From NCBI GenBank assembly GCA_004299095.1, contig SCQQ01000042.1, positions 1 to 64,000 of the forward strand: a stretch of DNA of 64,000 nucleotides, in the 5' to 3' direction. The position numbers were made by a program, and so were the translations under genes. Below are positions 1-7,651 of the stretch, piece by piece (position 1 is the first letter of the stretch; each line of letters opens with the position of its first letter). Under the pieces are notes generated by a model. It did not search any database. It saw only the letters and a list, made by a program, of their open reading frames with translations, and was not told the DNA's origin. This stretch comes from Burkholderiaceae bacterium. Its GTDB lineage: Bacteria; Pseudomonadota; Gammaproteobacteria; Burkholderiales; Burkholderiaceae_C.

Positions 1-2
1 GC

Positions 3-28
3 TGCTGTGCCGGCTAGCCGGCACAGCA
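3..28. repeat. 26-bp perfect palindrome at the window edge
   Basis: Positions 3-28 read identically on both strands, centred on CTAG, with arms GCTGTGCCGG/CCGGCACAGC flanked by a T/A pair. There is no T-run on either side, so it is not an obvious intrinsic terminator. It lies outside the tandem repeats at 70-113 and may belong to the same decayed element. Confidence 0.6.
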
Positions 29-69
29 ACGAAGAGAAACAGCAACGCAAATGATCAATCCCCGACCGC

Positions 70-113
70 ACCGCTCAGAATAATTGACGCTCACCGGTCA
101 AGATAGTTGACGC
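70..113 (-). repeat. Two tandem 21-nt repeats, IS-end-like
   Basis: Positions 70-90 and 93-113 are direct copies of a 21-nt unit, separated by 2 nt, with 17 of 21 positions identical. On the minus strand each unit begins GCGTCAA and ends near CGGT. Repeated units just inside an element end are typical of IS21-family transposons; that assignment is inference because no transposase is visible at the window edge. The inner unit forms the last codons of the truncated reading frame at 98-193. Confidence 0.4.
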
Positions 114-193
114 TGGGCATCCCAGAGCGAAAGCGCCAACTCGCGCAAGTCAATTTCGTCGTCGGGGTAGTCGGGAGTAATCGCTTCAGCCAT
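98..193 (-). pseudogene. Possible N-terminal fragment of a Wzz-type chain-length determinant
   Basis: A 31-codon frame begins at an ATG at 193 and ends at a TGA created inside the tandem repeat at 93-113. Its core, DDEIDLRELALSLW, resembles the first residues of Wzz/Etk-type polysaccharide co-polymerases, which start with an acidic E-I-D-L segment ahead of the first membrane helix. Nothing downstream continues the protein. A Wzz gene would fit directly after the sugar transferase of this locus. No convincing ribosome binding site is present, because the terminator hairpin at 194-219 sits where it should be. I read it as a gene cut off by an element end, but the match is short. Confidence 0.4.
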
Positions 194-219
194 GAAAAAC
201 GCCACTCAAAAGGAGTGGC
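194..219 (-). terminator. Intrinsic terminator after the sugar transferase gene
   Basis: On the minus strand a 7-bp stem, GCCACTC/GAGTGGC, with a 5-nt loop is followed by GTTTTTC. It lies about 50 bp past the stop codon of the sugar transferase at 270-1559, so it probably ends the polysaccharide transcript. Confidence 0.65.
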
Positions 220-269
220 ATTGTAGTAATGCACCTCGACCGCGGACAGATCGCTCGGGCCCGCGCCTG

Positions 270-1559
270 CTAGCGCGCACCGTGGCCCGTGAGTACCACC
301 TTGATGGTCTTCAGCACGATCAAAGCGTCCAGCCAGAGCGAGAAGTGCTTGATGTAGTACAGGTCGTACTGGATCTTGAGGCGCGCCCCGTCGATGTTGT
401 TGGTTGCCCCTTGCATGACCTGTGCCCATCCCGTGATACCCGGCCGCACCACATGCCGGTACGCATAGAACGGGATCTGCTTGCAAAATCGATCGATCAT
501 TTCGCGCATTTCCGGGCGCGGCCCGATCAGGCTCATGTCGCCCTTCAGCACATTCAGCAGTTGCGGCAGCTCGTCCACCCGGATCAGTCGAATGAAATGT
601 CCGACGCGCGTGATGCGCTGGTCGTCGTCTTCGGTCTCTTCGGCGCCCATTGACGCCGCATCGGCGACCATGCTCCGAAACTTGTAAATCGAAAACGTCT
701 TGTTGCCCAACCCCACCCGCTCCTGGATGAAGATGGCGGGTCCGGCACTGTCGAGCCGGATCGCCAGCGCGGTGAGCACCATCAGCGGCAACGCGATCGG
801 CAGCACCAGCAGCACGCCGAGCACGTCGATCAGGCGCTTGCACGCCGCATAAAGCGGCGATGGCAGCAGGTTGCCGGCTTCGTTGGCGCTCAGGCTGTCC
901 ACGCCGACCCGCCCCGTCACCGCTTCCTCGAGCCGGCGCACGTGGTAGACCGGCACGCGCGCCAGCGCGCAATTGGCCAGAAAGCGCTCCCAGTCGGAGC
1001 CCAGGCTGTTTTCGCCCAGATCGGCCACCACGGCGTCGAAACGCACGCCTTCGGTATCGGGCCTGGCCAGCACGCGCACTTCGACCTGCGCGTTCGACTG
1101 CACGTGCAGGCTGCGCCCGACGGGAAGCGCGGCCACCTTCATGCGCAAGAAACCCCTCGCCGCCAGGGCGCACAACAGGCACCACGCCAGCGCAACGACG
1201 GCGCCCAGCAGCAACAGCGGCCGCGAATACTCGAGCCGCGTGAACAGAATGAAGGCGAACACCAGCAAAAAGACCAGCACCACCACCGGGAACACGTTGG
1301 CCACATACGACGTGCCCGGAAAACTTCCAAGCCGGCGCAGCGCAATGGCCGAAAGCACGAACGAAGCCTCTACCGCCACCAGCGCTGTGATTTGCGGCGA
1401 TCCCCAGTCCCTCCAGAATTCGCCGCCCCACAGCAACACGCCCGGAACGGCGTAAACCAGAACAGCGCCCACGATCAGTTGCGACGCCTCGCTCAGCAGA
1501 TAGGCTTCGTACCAGCGCGAGTGGCGGCGTTCGAGGTTGGGTGGAGAGGTGTGTTGCAC
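270..1559 (-). CDS. Undecaprenyl-phosphate sugar phosphotransferase (polyprenyl priming enzyme)
   Basis: This enzyme starts glycan repeat-unit synthesis by moving a sugar-1-phosphate from a UDP-sugar to undecaprenyl phosphate in the inner membrane. The 429-residue protein has about four hydrophobic helices in the first 140 residues and a variable middle domain. A reentrant/membrane helix near residues 240-265 precedes the bacterial sugar transferase domain. Visible family motifs are [20 protein letters not shown] and IGPRPEM. The start is GTG at 1559. It is the last intact gene of the minus-strand polysaccharide locus and is followed by a terminator. Sugar specificity (Glc, Gal or HexNAc) cannot be read from the sequence. 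The gene lies downstream of TA modules, which may read into it. Confidence 0.85.
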   Translation of the reverse strand: MQHTSPPNLERRHSRWYEAYLLSEASQLIVGAVLVYAVPGVLLWGGEFWRDWGSPQITALVAVEASFVLSAIALRRLGSFPGTSYVANVFPVVVLVFLLVFAFILFTRLEYSRPLLLLGAVVALAWCLLCALAARGFLRMKVAALPVGRSLHVQSNAQVEVRVLARPDTEGVRFDAVVADLGENSLGSDWERFLANCALARVPVYHVRRLEEAVTGRVGVDSLSANEAGNLLPSPLYAACKRLIDVLGVLLVLPIALPLMVLTALAIRLDSAGPAIFIQERVGLGNKTFSIYKFRSMVADAASMGAEETEDDDQRITRVGHFIRLIRVDELPQLLNVLKGDMSLIGPRPEMREMIDRFCKQIPFYAYRHVVRPGITGWAQVMQGATNNIDGARLKIQYDLYYIKHFSLWLDALIVLKTIKVVLTGHGAR

Positions 1560-1615
1560 GGTTACGTTTCTCAGGCTATGCCGCTCAATTCAGCAAAGCA
1601 GTCCATACCTACTGC

Positions 1616-1996
1616 CTACTGCGGGCCGTTCCCACCAACCATCAACTCGCTTTTGGCCTGACGAATCTGCAAAAAAAGCGCCGGCAATTCGAGCTTGATC
1701 GTCCACCAGGCCGTCTCAAGATCGACCTCGAAGTAGCCGTGCGCAATGGCATTGCGCATCTGGTAAGCGGACGAGAGCGGCAATTCGGGGTGGGCCGCCG
1801 CAAACATTGCATAGCGCTTTTCAATGTTGTTGCATGCCTCGCCGATCACTTCGAGGTTGCGAATGACGGCGTCCTGCACCAGCGGGTCAGTCAAAAACCG
1901 AGTTTTGTCATGCGCGCCTACGTAAAGATCAATACGTTCGATCGCTTGAATGACGTGTGCCAGATAGTCGCTCAGCCGCTGTACATCGTCAGTCAT
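1616..1996 (-). CDS. hepT: HepT-family (DUF86) toxin of an MntA/HepT module
   Basis: A 126-residue all-helical protein of the HepT family, which are HEPN-type ribonucleases with an R-X4-H catalytic motif. Here the motif is intact as RNAIAHGY near residue 83-90. It follows the nucleotidyltransferase partner with a 4-nt ATGA overlap (1993-1996), the standard coupled arrangement. In characterised pairs the partner AMPylates HepT at a tyrosine in the HGY segment and silences it; that tyrosine is present. The module sits between the priming transferase and galE on the same strand, so it may be co-transcribed with polysaccharide genes. Confidence 0.85.
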   Translation of the reverse strand: MTDDVQRLSDYLAHVIQAIERIDLYVGAHDKTRFLTDPLVQDAVIRNLEVIGEACNNIEKRYAMFAAAHPELPLSSAYQMRNAIAHGYFEVDLETAWWTIKLELPALFLQIRQAKSELMVGGNGPQ

Positions 1997-2283
1997 ACCG
2001 GCCGTGCTTCAGCGAGCACCTTTGCGCGAAAGCTGTCCGGCAACGCATTTGGGGTCAGGACATCAACCGGTACCCCCAACAATTGGGCCAGTTTGTGCCG
2101 CATTGCACCAATATCGAACAGCGTTGTTATGGCGGTTGGATCGACCAGGAGATCGAGATCGCTCCCCTCGGTATCCCGTCCGCGCAGCACAGAGCCGAAA
2201 ACGCGTGCGTTGGACGCACGATGCGACTCGACCACCTGCCGAATTGCAGCGCGGTGCCTGTCTAGCGCAATCGATGGTTTCAT
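1993..2283 (-). CDS. mntA: MntA-type minimal nucleotidyltransferase antitoxin
   Basis: A 96-residue minimal nucleotidyltransferase of the polymerase-beta fold. The signature is GSVLRGRDTEGSDLDLLVD near residues 29-47, with the GS pair and the metal-binding DLD intact. Proteins of this family act as antitoxins by adding AMP groups to HepT. The ATG at 2283 is well placed and the 3' end overlaps hepT by 4 nt. Another MntA/HepT pair lies at 36396-37038 on the opposite strand, and the two differ substantially in sequence, so they are not a recent duplication. Confidence 0.85.
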   Translation of the reverse strand: MKPSIALDRHRAAIRQVVESHRASNARVFGSVLRGRDTEGSDLDLLVDPTAITTLFDIGAMRHKLAQLLGVPVDVLTPNALPDSFRAKVLAEARPV

Positions 2284-2317
2284 GTGAGGTTTTCCGGGAT
2301 GCGTCCATCGCTTGATC

Positions 2318-2440
2318 CTACCGCAACGCCGACGGTTTCCTGCTCCGAACGGCGCGATCCAGAACTTGCCGAGCAGAATCGCCTTGATCGCCAGCCAGCA
2401 ACCGCGCCAGCGTGATGGAGCAATCCAGAACCAGGCTCAT
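2318..2440 (-). pseudogene. Truncated PIN-domain (VapC) toxin
   Basis: A 40-codon frame starts at an ATG overlapping the stop of the upstream Phd antitoxin (ATGA, 2437-2440). It begins MSLVLDCSITLARLL, the usual first strand of a PIN domain with its first catalytic aspartate (D6). It stops at TAG at 2318-2320, whereas PIN toxins are about 120-140 residues. The rest of the domain is absent from the following 35 bp before mntA. The toxin is therefore a stub and its antitoxin an orphan. Confidence 0.7.
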
Positions 2441-2697
2441 TTCCGCCCCGCGTCACGAAACGCTTTCCATTCCATCCATGAAATCGCCGCGTGACCCTGC
2501 GTCCAGCGGCGAATCCGCACTGCCGCATCGGTGGCCCGCCGCCCGACTGCAAGGACTACCTGCGCAGGCACCAAACGAGCGGCCGGACTGCCGCGGCGCG
2601 TGATCAGCACCTCTTCCCCGGCTTTCACGCGATCGAGCAAGGCGCGCAAGGTGTCGTTGGTCTGGAATGTGCCAACCGTGTGTAGCGAAGAAACCAT
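2437..2697 (-). CDS. Phd/YefM-family antitoxin, partner lost
   Basis: An 86-residue protein starting MVSSLHTVGTFQTNDTLRALL. The segment VKAGEEVLITRRGSPAARLVP near residues 24-44 is the hallmark of Phd/YefM antitoxins, which bind their operator and neutralise a PIN or Doc/RelE toxin. I chose the ATG at 2697 because the conserved domain begins there; a longer in-frame extension upstream shows no family similarity and would run into galE. It starts 25 bp after the galE stop. The cognate VapC downstream is truncated, so this copy can act only as a repressor or orphan antitoxin. Confidence 0.75.
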   Translation of the reverse strand: MVSSLHTVGTFQTNDTLRALLDRVKAGEEVLITRRGSPAARLVPAQVVLAVGRRATDAAVRIRRWTQGHAAISWMEWKAFRDAGRK

Positions 2698-2722
2698 CGC
2701 AAACGCGTCGTGGTCGGAATAC

Positions 2723-3751
2723 TCAAGATTCCTTCCGGTGGTACCCCTCCGGATTCCCCTGCTGCCAGCGCCAGGCATCGCGCATCATCTCGGGCAGGCC
2801 ACGCTGGGCTTTCCAGCCGAGCTCGCGCAGCGCCTTGCCGGCATCAGCCCAGCATTGGGCAATGTCGCCGGGACGGCGTGGCGCCACGCGGTACGGCACC
2901 GGCCGGCCGCTGGCTTTTTCAAACGCCCGCACCATCTCCAGCACGCTGTAGCCTTGGCCGGTGCCCAGGTTCCACACGTTCCAGCCGCTGCGGTTTTGCA
3001 AAGCGTTCAACGCCTTCAAGTGCCCATCGGCCAGATCGGCCACGTGGATGTAATCGCGCACGCCAGTGCCGTCAGCCGTCGGGTAATCGTCGCCAAAGAC
3101 CGAAAGCTCGCGCAACTTGCCCACGGCCACCTGGCTGATGTAGGGCAGCAGGTTGTTCGGGATGCCGTTCGGGTCTTCGCCAATCAGGCCGCTTTCGTGC
3201 GCGCCCACCGGATTGAAGTAGCGCAGCACGGCAATGCGCCAGCGCGCATCGGACCGCGCCAGATCGGCCAGCATCTCTTCCACCATCAGCTTGGAGCGGC
3301 CGTACGGGTTGGTGGGATGCCCCGTGGGCGTGGCCTCGCTAATCGGCATTTGTGGCACGTCGCCATAGACCGTGGCGGAAGAACTGAAAACGAACTGAAA
3401 AACACCCGCATCCCGCATGGCTCCACACAATGCGACGGTACCGGCCACGTTGTTGTCGTAATACGCTAACGGCTTACGCACGCTCTCACCCACAGCCTTG
3501 AGCCCGGCGAAGTGCAGCACCGCGCCGATGCGGTGTTGCGCGAACACCTGCCCCAGCAGCGCCGCATCGCGCACGTCGCCCTGCACGAACTGCGGCGCCC
3601 GGCCGGCAATGCGCCCCACCCGCGCCAGTGATTCCAGCGAGCTGTTGCACAGGTTGTCCAGCACCACCACATCATGGCCCGCCTGCAGCAACGCCAACGT
3701 GGTGTGCGAACCGATGTAGCCGGCGCCGCCGGTCACAAGAATCGTGTTCAT
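2723..3751 (-). CDS. galE: UDP-glucose 4-epimerase
   Basis: GalE interconverts UDP-glucose and UDP-galactose (or the N-acetyl forms) using bound NAD, supplying precursors for the polysaccharide. The 342-residue protein has the Rossmann motif GGAGYIGSH near residues 8-16. The catalytic Ser/Thr region reads [10 protein letters not shown], and the YxxxK pair is in NPYGRSK. ARG-type substrate loops and the C-terminal LGWKAQRGL end match the family length of about 338. The ATG at 3751 begins only 2 nt after the stop of the upstream PIN toxin. galE is thus sandwiched on one strand between the AbrB-PIN pair and the Phd/VapC and MntA/HepT modules and is probably co-transcribed with them. Confidence 0.95.
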   Translation of the reverse strand: MNTILVTGGAGYIGSHTTLALLQAGHDVVVLDNLCNSSLESLARVGRIAGRAPQFVQGDVRDAALLGQVFAQHRIGAVLHFAGLKAVGESVRKPLAYYDNNVAGTVALCGAMRDAGVFQFVFSSSATVYGDVPQMPISEATPTGHPTNPYGRSKLMVEEMLADLARSDARWRIAVLRYFNPVGAHESGLIGEDPNGIPNNLLPYISQVAVGKLRELSVFGDDYPTADGTGVRDYIHVADLADGHLKALNALQNRSGWNVWNLGTGQGYSVLEMVRAFEKASGRPVPYRVAPRRPGDIAQCWADAGKALRELGWKAQRGLPEMMRDAWRWQQGNPEGYHRKES

Positions 3752-3753
3752 CT

Positions 3754-4200
3754 TCAATTGGAACCCCGCAACTGGCGCTCGTGCCATTGTTTGAAAGTTG
3801 CCACCGACATGACGGGAACCCGTTTCCAAGTGGCCCGCAACGACAGCAAATCATCGTCTCCGCTCACCAGCGCGTCCGCTTTGCCCGCGAGCGCAAGGCA
3901 CAAAAATGGCCTGTCGTTCGGGTCCCGCACATCGGGCACGTCAAGCAGTACATCAGGTATGTCGACCACTTCGGTCCATGGCAAATAGTCGGCGAGCAAG
4001 CTCTCTCGCTCGTCCGCAGTCAACGTGAACTTGGGGTACGCCAGCACGCGGACCAACTCATCGGCCGTCGCGTGGCTCACGAGCGGAAGTAACCGTTGCT
4101 CCTGCCATTCCGCGCGCAACCATCGCCAGCCGGTACCGCCGAAAATCAACGCGGACACCAGCACGTTGGTATCCAACACCACGCGCGGTGGCGCGTTCAC
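3754..4200 (-). CDS. PIN-domain toxin (PIN_3/COG1569 type)
   Basis: A 148-residue PIN-domain ribonuclease. The first acidic residue is in [13 protein letters not shown], a conserved Glu follows in ADELVRVL, and later acidic residues lie in [12 protein letters not shown] and SGDDDLL. This pattern fits the PIN family often labelled putative TA toxin. The start is GTG at 4200, overlapping the antitoxin stop (GTGA); a start seven codons upstream would sit inside the antitoxin and lacks a ribosome binding site. galE begins 2 nt downstream. Confidence 0.8.
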   Translation of the reverse strand: MNAPPRVVLDTNVLVSALIFGGTGWRWLRAEWQEQRLLPLVSHATADELVRVLAYPKFTLTADERESLLADYLPWTEVVDIPDVLLDVPDVRDPNDRPFLCLALAGKADALVSGDDDLLSLRATWKRVPVMSVATFKQWHERQLRGSN

Positions 4201-4424
4201 GCGGCCCCTTTGCGCGCCCAAGCCACGGCATCCTTCACGTCTTGCGGCGCAATGCCCAGTTGAGCCAACTTGTTGCGCACTGCATCCACGGGCTGCACTC
4301 GAACCGGCGTGAGAATGATCCGGCCCGCATCGACGCTCACGTCGTAGTAATCGACGCCGCCGACAGCATCAACCACGGCCTTGGGCAGCGTGAGCTGATT
4401 CTTGGAAGTACGTTTTGCAAGCAT
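4197..4424 (-). CDS. AbrB/MazE-like antitoxin
   Basis: A 75-residue protein with a swapped-hairpin AbrB fold. TSKNQLTLPKAVVDAVG near residues 6-22 is the DNA-binding strand-turn, and the C-terminal helix (residues 45-75) should wrap the PIN toxin encoded next. An AT-rich segment at 4430-4465 upstream holds a likely minus-strand promoter, with TACAAT-like and TAGTAT-like hexamers. As in related modules, the antitoxin is expected to repress this promoter together with its toxin. Confidence 0.8.
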   Translation of the reverse strand: MLAKRTSKNQLTLPKAVVDAVGGVDYYDVSVDAGRIILTPVRVQPVDAVRNKLAQLGIAPQDVKDAVAWARKGAA

Positions 4425-4479
4425 TGCTTGATTCCTTGTTTTACGAAACCAATACTATTGTATTTTAGCGATACGTCTG

Positions 4480-4785
4480 TTGGTCTGTTCCATGGTCACG
4501 GGCCGCCCACAAACCGTATTCGCGCGCGACGCCATCGATCTCGCCATGCTCGACCTGCCGCCAAGGCAGTTGGCACCGGCGCTCGACAAGGCCGTGACGG
4601 CTTATGGCATGGCCGTCGTGGACGACCTGCACGCGGCACTGCGCCGACTGCGCGAACACCCGGATTGGCTGCAACGCTGCATGCACGCGCTGTCGATTCA
4701 CATGCCAGTGGCGGTCATGCAAGAGAGCCCGCAGCAATCAGGTCGTCGCCTGACTGCAGCCGCCGTTCATCTCCGAGGACGGTAA
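4480..4785 (+). CDS. Small unidentified protein, perhaps a C-terminal remnant
   Basis: A 101-codon frame diverging from the AbrB-PIN pair. The stretch FARDAIDLAMLDLPP followed by LDKAVTAYGMAVVDDL and LRRLREHPDWLQRC reads like genuine helical protein. The first ten residues and the last fifteen do not. I do not recognise it with certainty; the layout recalls the C-terminal region of some nucleotidyltransferase-like or abortive-infection proteins, so it may be a leftover. No clear ribosome binding site is visible. It has no antisense competitor apart from low-complexity frames. Confidence 0.3.
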   Translation: MVCSMVTGRPQTVFARDAIDLAMLDLPPRQLAPALDKAVTAYGMAVVDDLHAALRRLREHPDWLQRCMHALSIHMPVAVMQESPQQSGRRLTAAAVHLRGR

Positions 4786-4846
4786 CGTACCGAGATTGAA
4801 GCGAACCCGATTGCCTGAAGCCGGAGTCGAAAGACCCAGGTCAGCC

Positions 4847-5227
4847 TCACGGCGCGAACGGCTGCAGCGAGATCCCTTCGATCTTGCGGTAATGCTTGAC
4901 GTTACCGGTCACCAGCGCGAATCCACCTTCGAGCGCCGTTGCGGCAATCAACGCATCCGCCAATTGCAGTGCGTCGGCAAGCGCGTGAACTTCGACCAGG
5001 TAGCTGGCGCGGGCAGAAACCGCCTCCGTGATATGGATGATTCCGGCATCCCAGAACCGGATCGCCTGCCGCAACTGTCGGAACTCGGCCTTGTTGCGCA
5101 AGCCCTGCACGAGCTCCATGTAGGTCACGGCGGAAATGCAGAACCCCCGGTTCTCGTCTAACAACTCGGCGGCACCGACGTTGCCGCGCAGGTTCCAGAT
5201 CAATACGTCCGTATCGACCAGGATCAT
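4847..5227 (-). CDS. vapC: VapC-type PIN-domain toxin
   Basis: A 126-residue PIN ribonuclease starting MILVDTDVLIWNLRG, with the first catalytic Asp at D5. The conserved Glu is in YMELVQGL, and the later acidic cluster is LQLADALIAATA with LVTGNVKHY. Such toxins typically cut tRNA or rRNA. The ATG at 5227 overlaps the stop of the upstream antitoxin (5224-5227, ATGA). The longer upstream frame lies inside the antitoxin and was discarded. The pair is intact and preceded by a palindromic operator at 5482-5501. Confidence 0.85.
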   Translation of the reverse strand: MILVDTDVLIWNLRGNVGAAELLDENRGFCISAVTYMELVQGLRNKAEFRQLRQAIRFWDAGIIHITEAVSARASYLVEVHALADALQLADALIAATALEGGFALVTGNVKHYRKIEGISLQPFAP

Positions 5228-5466
5228 GGCAACGCCCGGGGCGCGCGCAACGCACGGACCTGTGCTGCAACGTCGTCGGACGCATCGGCCCACATGCCGA
5301 AAGCCGGGTTGCGCCGCCCCGCAGGCAGCCGTCCGCGCGATTCCTCCCAGCGCCGCAGAATCGCCCGGCGGCGCCCTCGGTACGTGATCACCACCGCGTC
5401 GCCGCGATCAGTTGCCGCCAACAGCTCGGCACTGTGCAAACGCAGGTCCTTTGTCGTTGCTTCCAT
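5224..5466 (-). CDS. vapB: Phd-like antitoxin of VapC
   Basis: An 80-residue protein with the Phd/YefM N-terminal pattern: a KDLRLHSAELLAATDRGD helix, then VVITYRGRRRAIL. A basic and Trp-containing C-terminal tail (residues 60-80) should block the toxin. The ATG at 5466 was chosen because it lies 15 nt after the perfect inverted repeat at 5482-5501, and because the longer upstream frame shows no similarity. Coupling to vapC by a 4-nt overlap supports a functional pair. Confidence 0.75.
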   Translation of the reverse strand: MEATTKDLRLHSAELLAATDRGDAVVITYRGRRRAILRRWEESRGRLPAGRRNPAFGMWADASDDVAAQVRALRAPRALP

Positions 5467-5481
5467 GGCTAATCCTCGTAA

Positions 5482-5501
5482 GTTACACTTCGGAGTGTAA
5501 C
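5482..5501 (-). promoter_or_regulatory. Palindromic operator of the phd-vapC module
   Basis: A perfect inverted repeat, GTTACACT-N4-AGTGTAAC, ends 15 nt before the antitoxin start. Its position matches autorepression operators of Phd/VapB-type antitoxins. Binding by the antitoxin is inferred. Confidence 0.65.
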
Positions 5502-5505
5502 AAAG

Positions 5506-5765
5506 CTGCGCTGGACGCGCCGGGCGCTGACCCGCTTGGACGAGATTGCCGCCTGCATCAGCCAAGACAACCCTGATCGCGCGACCAGCTTTGTCCGCGA
5601 GCTGCGCGCCAAGCTCGACATCCTGGGCGAGCATCAACTCGGCAAACCCGGCCGCGTCTACGGCACCGGAGAACTGGTGCTGCACAAGCACTGCGTCGCC
5701 GTGTATCGCGTGAAAGGCGATGAGGTTCACCATTGACGGTACTTCACACGGCACAGCGGCGCTGA
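5506..5765 (+). pseudogene. Decayed ParE/RelE-type toxin, copy of 9101-9373
   Basis: This stretch codes for a near-duplicate of the toxin at 9101-9373 (for example DNPDRATSFVRELRAKLD here against DNPARATSFVRELRARLD there). It lacks a start codon: the homology begins at the fourth or fifth residue, directly after the vapB operator. A one-base deletion near 5731-5733 throws the frame into a TGA. If the frame is corrected, the end reads LTVLHTAQRR and stops at 5763-5765, matching the intact copy. No antitoxin is attached. Confidence 0.8.
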
Positions 5766-5874
5766 GCAGCACCGCCGTTCTGGAATCAACGCAAACCACT
5801 TCCGACCGTGAGGCGAACTGGTTTGGCAGGATCCATCCCCCATTCAAGCTGCGTCTGCCCGCGCTCACCACTGT

Positions 5875-7098
5875 TCAATCATCACCCGCGCTGATGGGTT
5901 TTGAATCTGCCCTCGCCAACGCCCTGACCACCTGCTTGGCAGCGGCCGCTGGCGAGAACAAACGATCAGCGAGCTTGCGCCCCGCTTTTCCCATCTCGAT
6001 CCGTGCGGCGGCATGATCGGCCAGACGCTCGGCAGCGATTTGAAGATCCGTGATCGAGTCGCCCTCAACGCCATATCCGACGTTGTTGTCGCGGATGACG
6101 TGAGCCAAGTCATTTCCGGGGTTGATGCGCGCCAGCACGGGCAGGCCATTACGCGCGTAGGCCATGAACTTGCCCGGAATGTTGTGTGTTTTGTGCCGCG
6201 GATCGAGCGCCACAATCCCGACGTGGCACTGCTCGAACAGGGCGGGTATCAGCGCCGAATCAATTTCGGACATAAATCGTACGTTTGTCAGCTCGCGCTT
6301 GCCCGCCTTCTGCTGCAACCGGCTCACTTCGCTCCCGCGTCCGACAAACAGAAAGCCCAGGTCCAACCGGCTCCGCAGCCGCGCAGCAAGCTCCAGAAAA
6401 GCATCCATGTCCTGCGCCTTGCCCATGTTGCCGGCATACACGAACAGGGTTCGCCCTTCCAGATTCCCGAGATCGAATTTCCCGCTTTCCGGCTTGACGA
6501 CTTCCGCCATACGCATCCAGTTGTAGAGCACCTCGATTTCAGCACTCGACGGCGCGTCCCGCGCAACCAATGCGACGTTGGCCGGGGTTTGAACTCCAAT
6601 CACATCCGCGACGCGATATTGAAAACGCTCAACCGCCTTGAAAAATCTATATGCGAAGCCCTTGCGCATCACACCCGCGTCAACAGCCCAGTCAGGGAAA
6701 AGATCACGGACGATGAGATAACCCCGGCATTGATTCCAGCGTTTGACACAGCGCGCAACCAACCCCAGAAAAATCGTCGGCGAATACCAGACAACGCCGT
6801 CCCAATGCTCGCCTTTCAGTCCGGACAATCGCATGCCGCGCAACAGCGCAAACGGTAGACAGATTTCGGCCAGCGCTCGCCGAATCAGATTGACATCCTT
6901 GGTTCGGGGCGCGCGGACTCGAACGATCCGTACGTGCTCGTCCTGCTCGACGGCGAATGGCCTTAATCCGCCAACCATGGGCGCCAGCACCGTGACGTCA
7001 TGCCCTTGCGCCACCATTTCGGTCGCGAGGTCGCGCAGCTCGATCGCGGCCGAAAGCGTGGATGGCATATAGACATCCGCAACGATCAATAACTTCAT
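5875..7098 (-). CDS. wbuB: GT4 glycosyltransferase, WbuB-like (L-FucNAc transferase)
   Basis: A 407-residue GT-B fold glycosyltransferase. The N-terminal domain begins MKLLIVADVYMPS and keeps the acceptor-side helix AAIELRDLATEMVAQGHDV. The C-terminal donor domain has FVYAGNMGKAQDM, RFMSEIDSALIPALF and the family motif HNIPGKFMAYARNGLPV with the nucleotide-contacting region. WbuB proteins add L-FucNAc to the lipid-linked repeat unit in E. coli O26-type loci. Here the gene lies directly downstream of wbuC and fnlC, the same gene company, which supports that role. Confidence 0.8.
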   Translation of the reverse strand: MKLLIVADVYMPSTLSAAIELRDLATEMVAQGHDVTVLAPMVGGLRPFAVEQDEHVRIVRVRAPRTKDVNLIRRALAEICLPFALLRGMRLSGLKGEHWDGVVWYSPTIFLGLVARCVKRWNQCRGYLIVRDLFPDWAVDAGVMRKGFAYRFFKAVERFQYRVADVIGVQTPANVALVARDAPSSAEIEVLYNWMRMAEVVKPESGKFDLGNLEGRTLFVYAGNMGKAQDMDAFLELAARLRSRLDLGFLFVGRGSEVSRLQQKAGKRELTNVRFMSEIDSALIPALFEQCHVGIVALDPRHKTHNIPGKFMAYARNGLPVLARINPGNDLAHVIRDNNVGYGVEGDSITDLQIAAERLADHAAARIEMGKAGRKLADRLFSPAAAAKQVVRALARADSKPISAGDD

Positions 7099-7123
7099 CG
7101 GTTTGCTTTCTACGGTGGGCTAC

Positions 7124-7651
7124 TTAATCGATTGCCAATCGGATTCGGACGCTCTGCTCAAGCTCGGCAAGGTAGCTCTCCGCGGCCCGTGTCCCCGCTT
7201 CCGGCGCCCATGGCGCAAAGTCGCCCAGATGCGCCGGGTCGAACGGTCCGGGCCTTACTTCCAACAGAACGGAGCCGCTCGCCAGCGATACGGTGGTGCT
7301 CCAGCAATCTGGTGCAACCTCCACGGCAGACGCAGCGTTTTGTGTTCCGCCCGCCGCAAACGGAATGACTGAAACGATGCGGCCGCCGTCATCAAACTTC
7401 ACCAACGCAAAACGGCCGCGCAAAACAACAAGCAGTTTGATCCGCGGAACCATGACGTCGCGCTTGGGGCGCAGGTAACTGCCCGGCTCGATTGCATTCA
7501 GCAAACGCTGACACGGGTCGGCGTAAGACCGATGGAGGTTTCGGTGCTGGCGCAAGCGCGGCGATGCGTTGGCGCGCGCCGTCAAGGCATCCAGCATCGC
7601 GGCATCAATCACTTGAACACTGCCGCCAGCGCCTGCAGCAATGTCGGCCAT
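7124..7651 (-). CDS. wbuC: WbuC-family cupin-fold protein
   Basis: A 175-residue protein resembling WbuC, a cupin-fold family of unknown reaction found in L-FucNAc loci. Seen here are the N-terminal RQHRNLHRSYADPCQRLLNA segment, YLRPKRD (a likely metal/ligand loop), LVVLRGRFALVKFD and VEVAPDCWSTTVSL, which match the family layout. It overlaps fnlC by 4 nt (ATGA at 7651), so translation is coupled. Its function is not established even where it is well studied; a role in sugar processing or quality control is a guess. Confidence 0.8.
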   Translation of the reverse strand: MADIAAGAGGSVQVIDAAMLDALTARANASPRLRQHRNLHRSYADPCQRLLNAIEPGSYLRPKRDVMVPRIKLLVVLRGRFALVKFDDGGRIVSVIPFAAGGTQNAASAVEVAPDCWSTTVSLASGSVLLEVRPGPFDPAHLGDFAPWAPEAGTRAAESYLAELEQSVRIRLAID

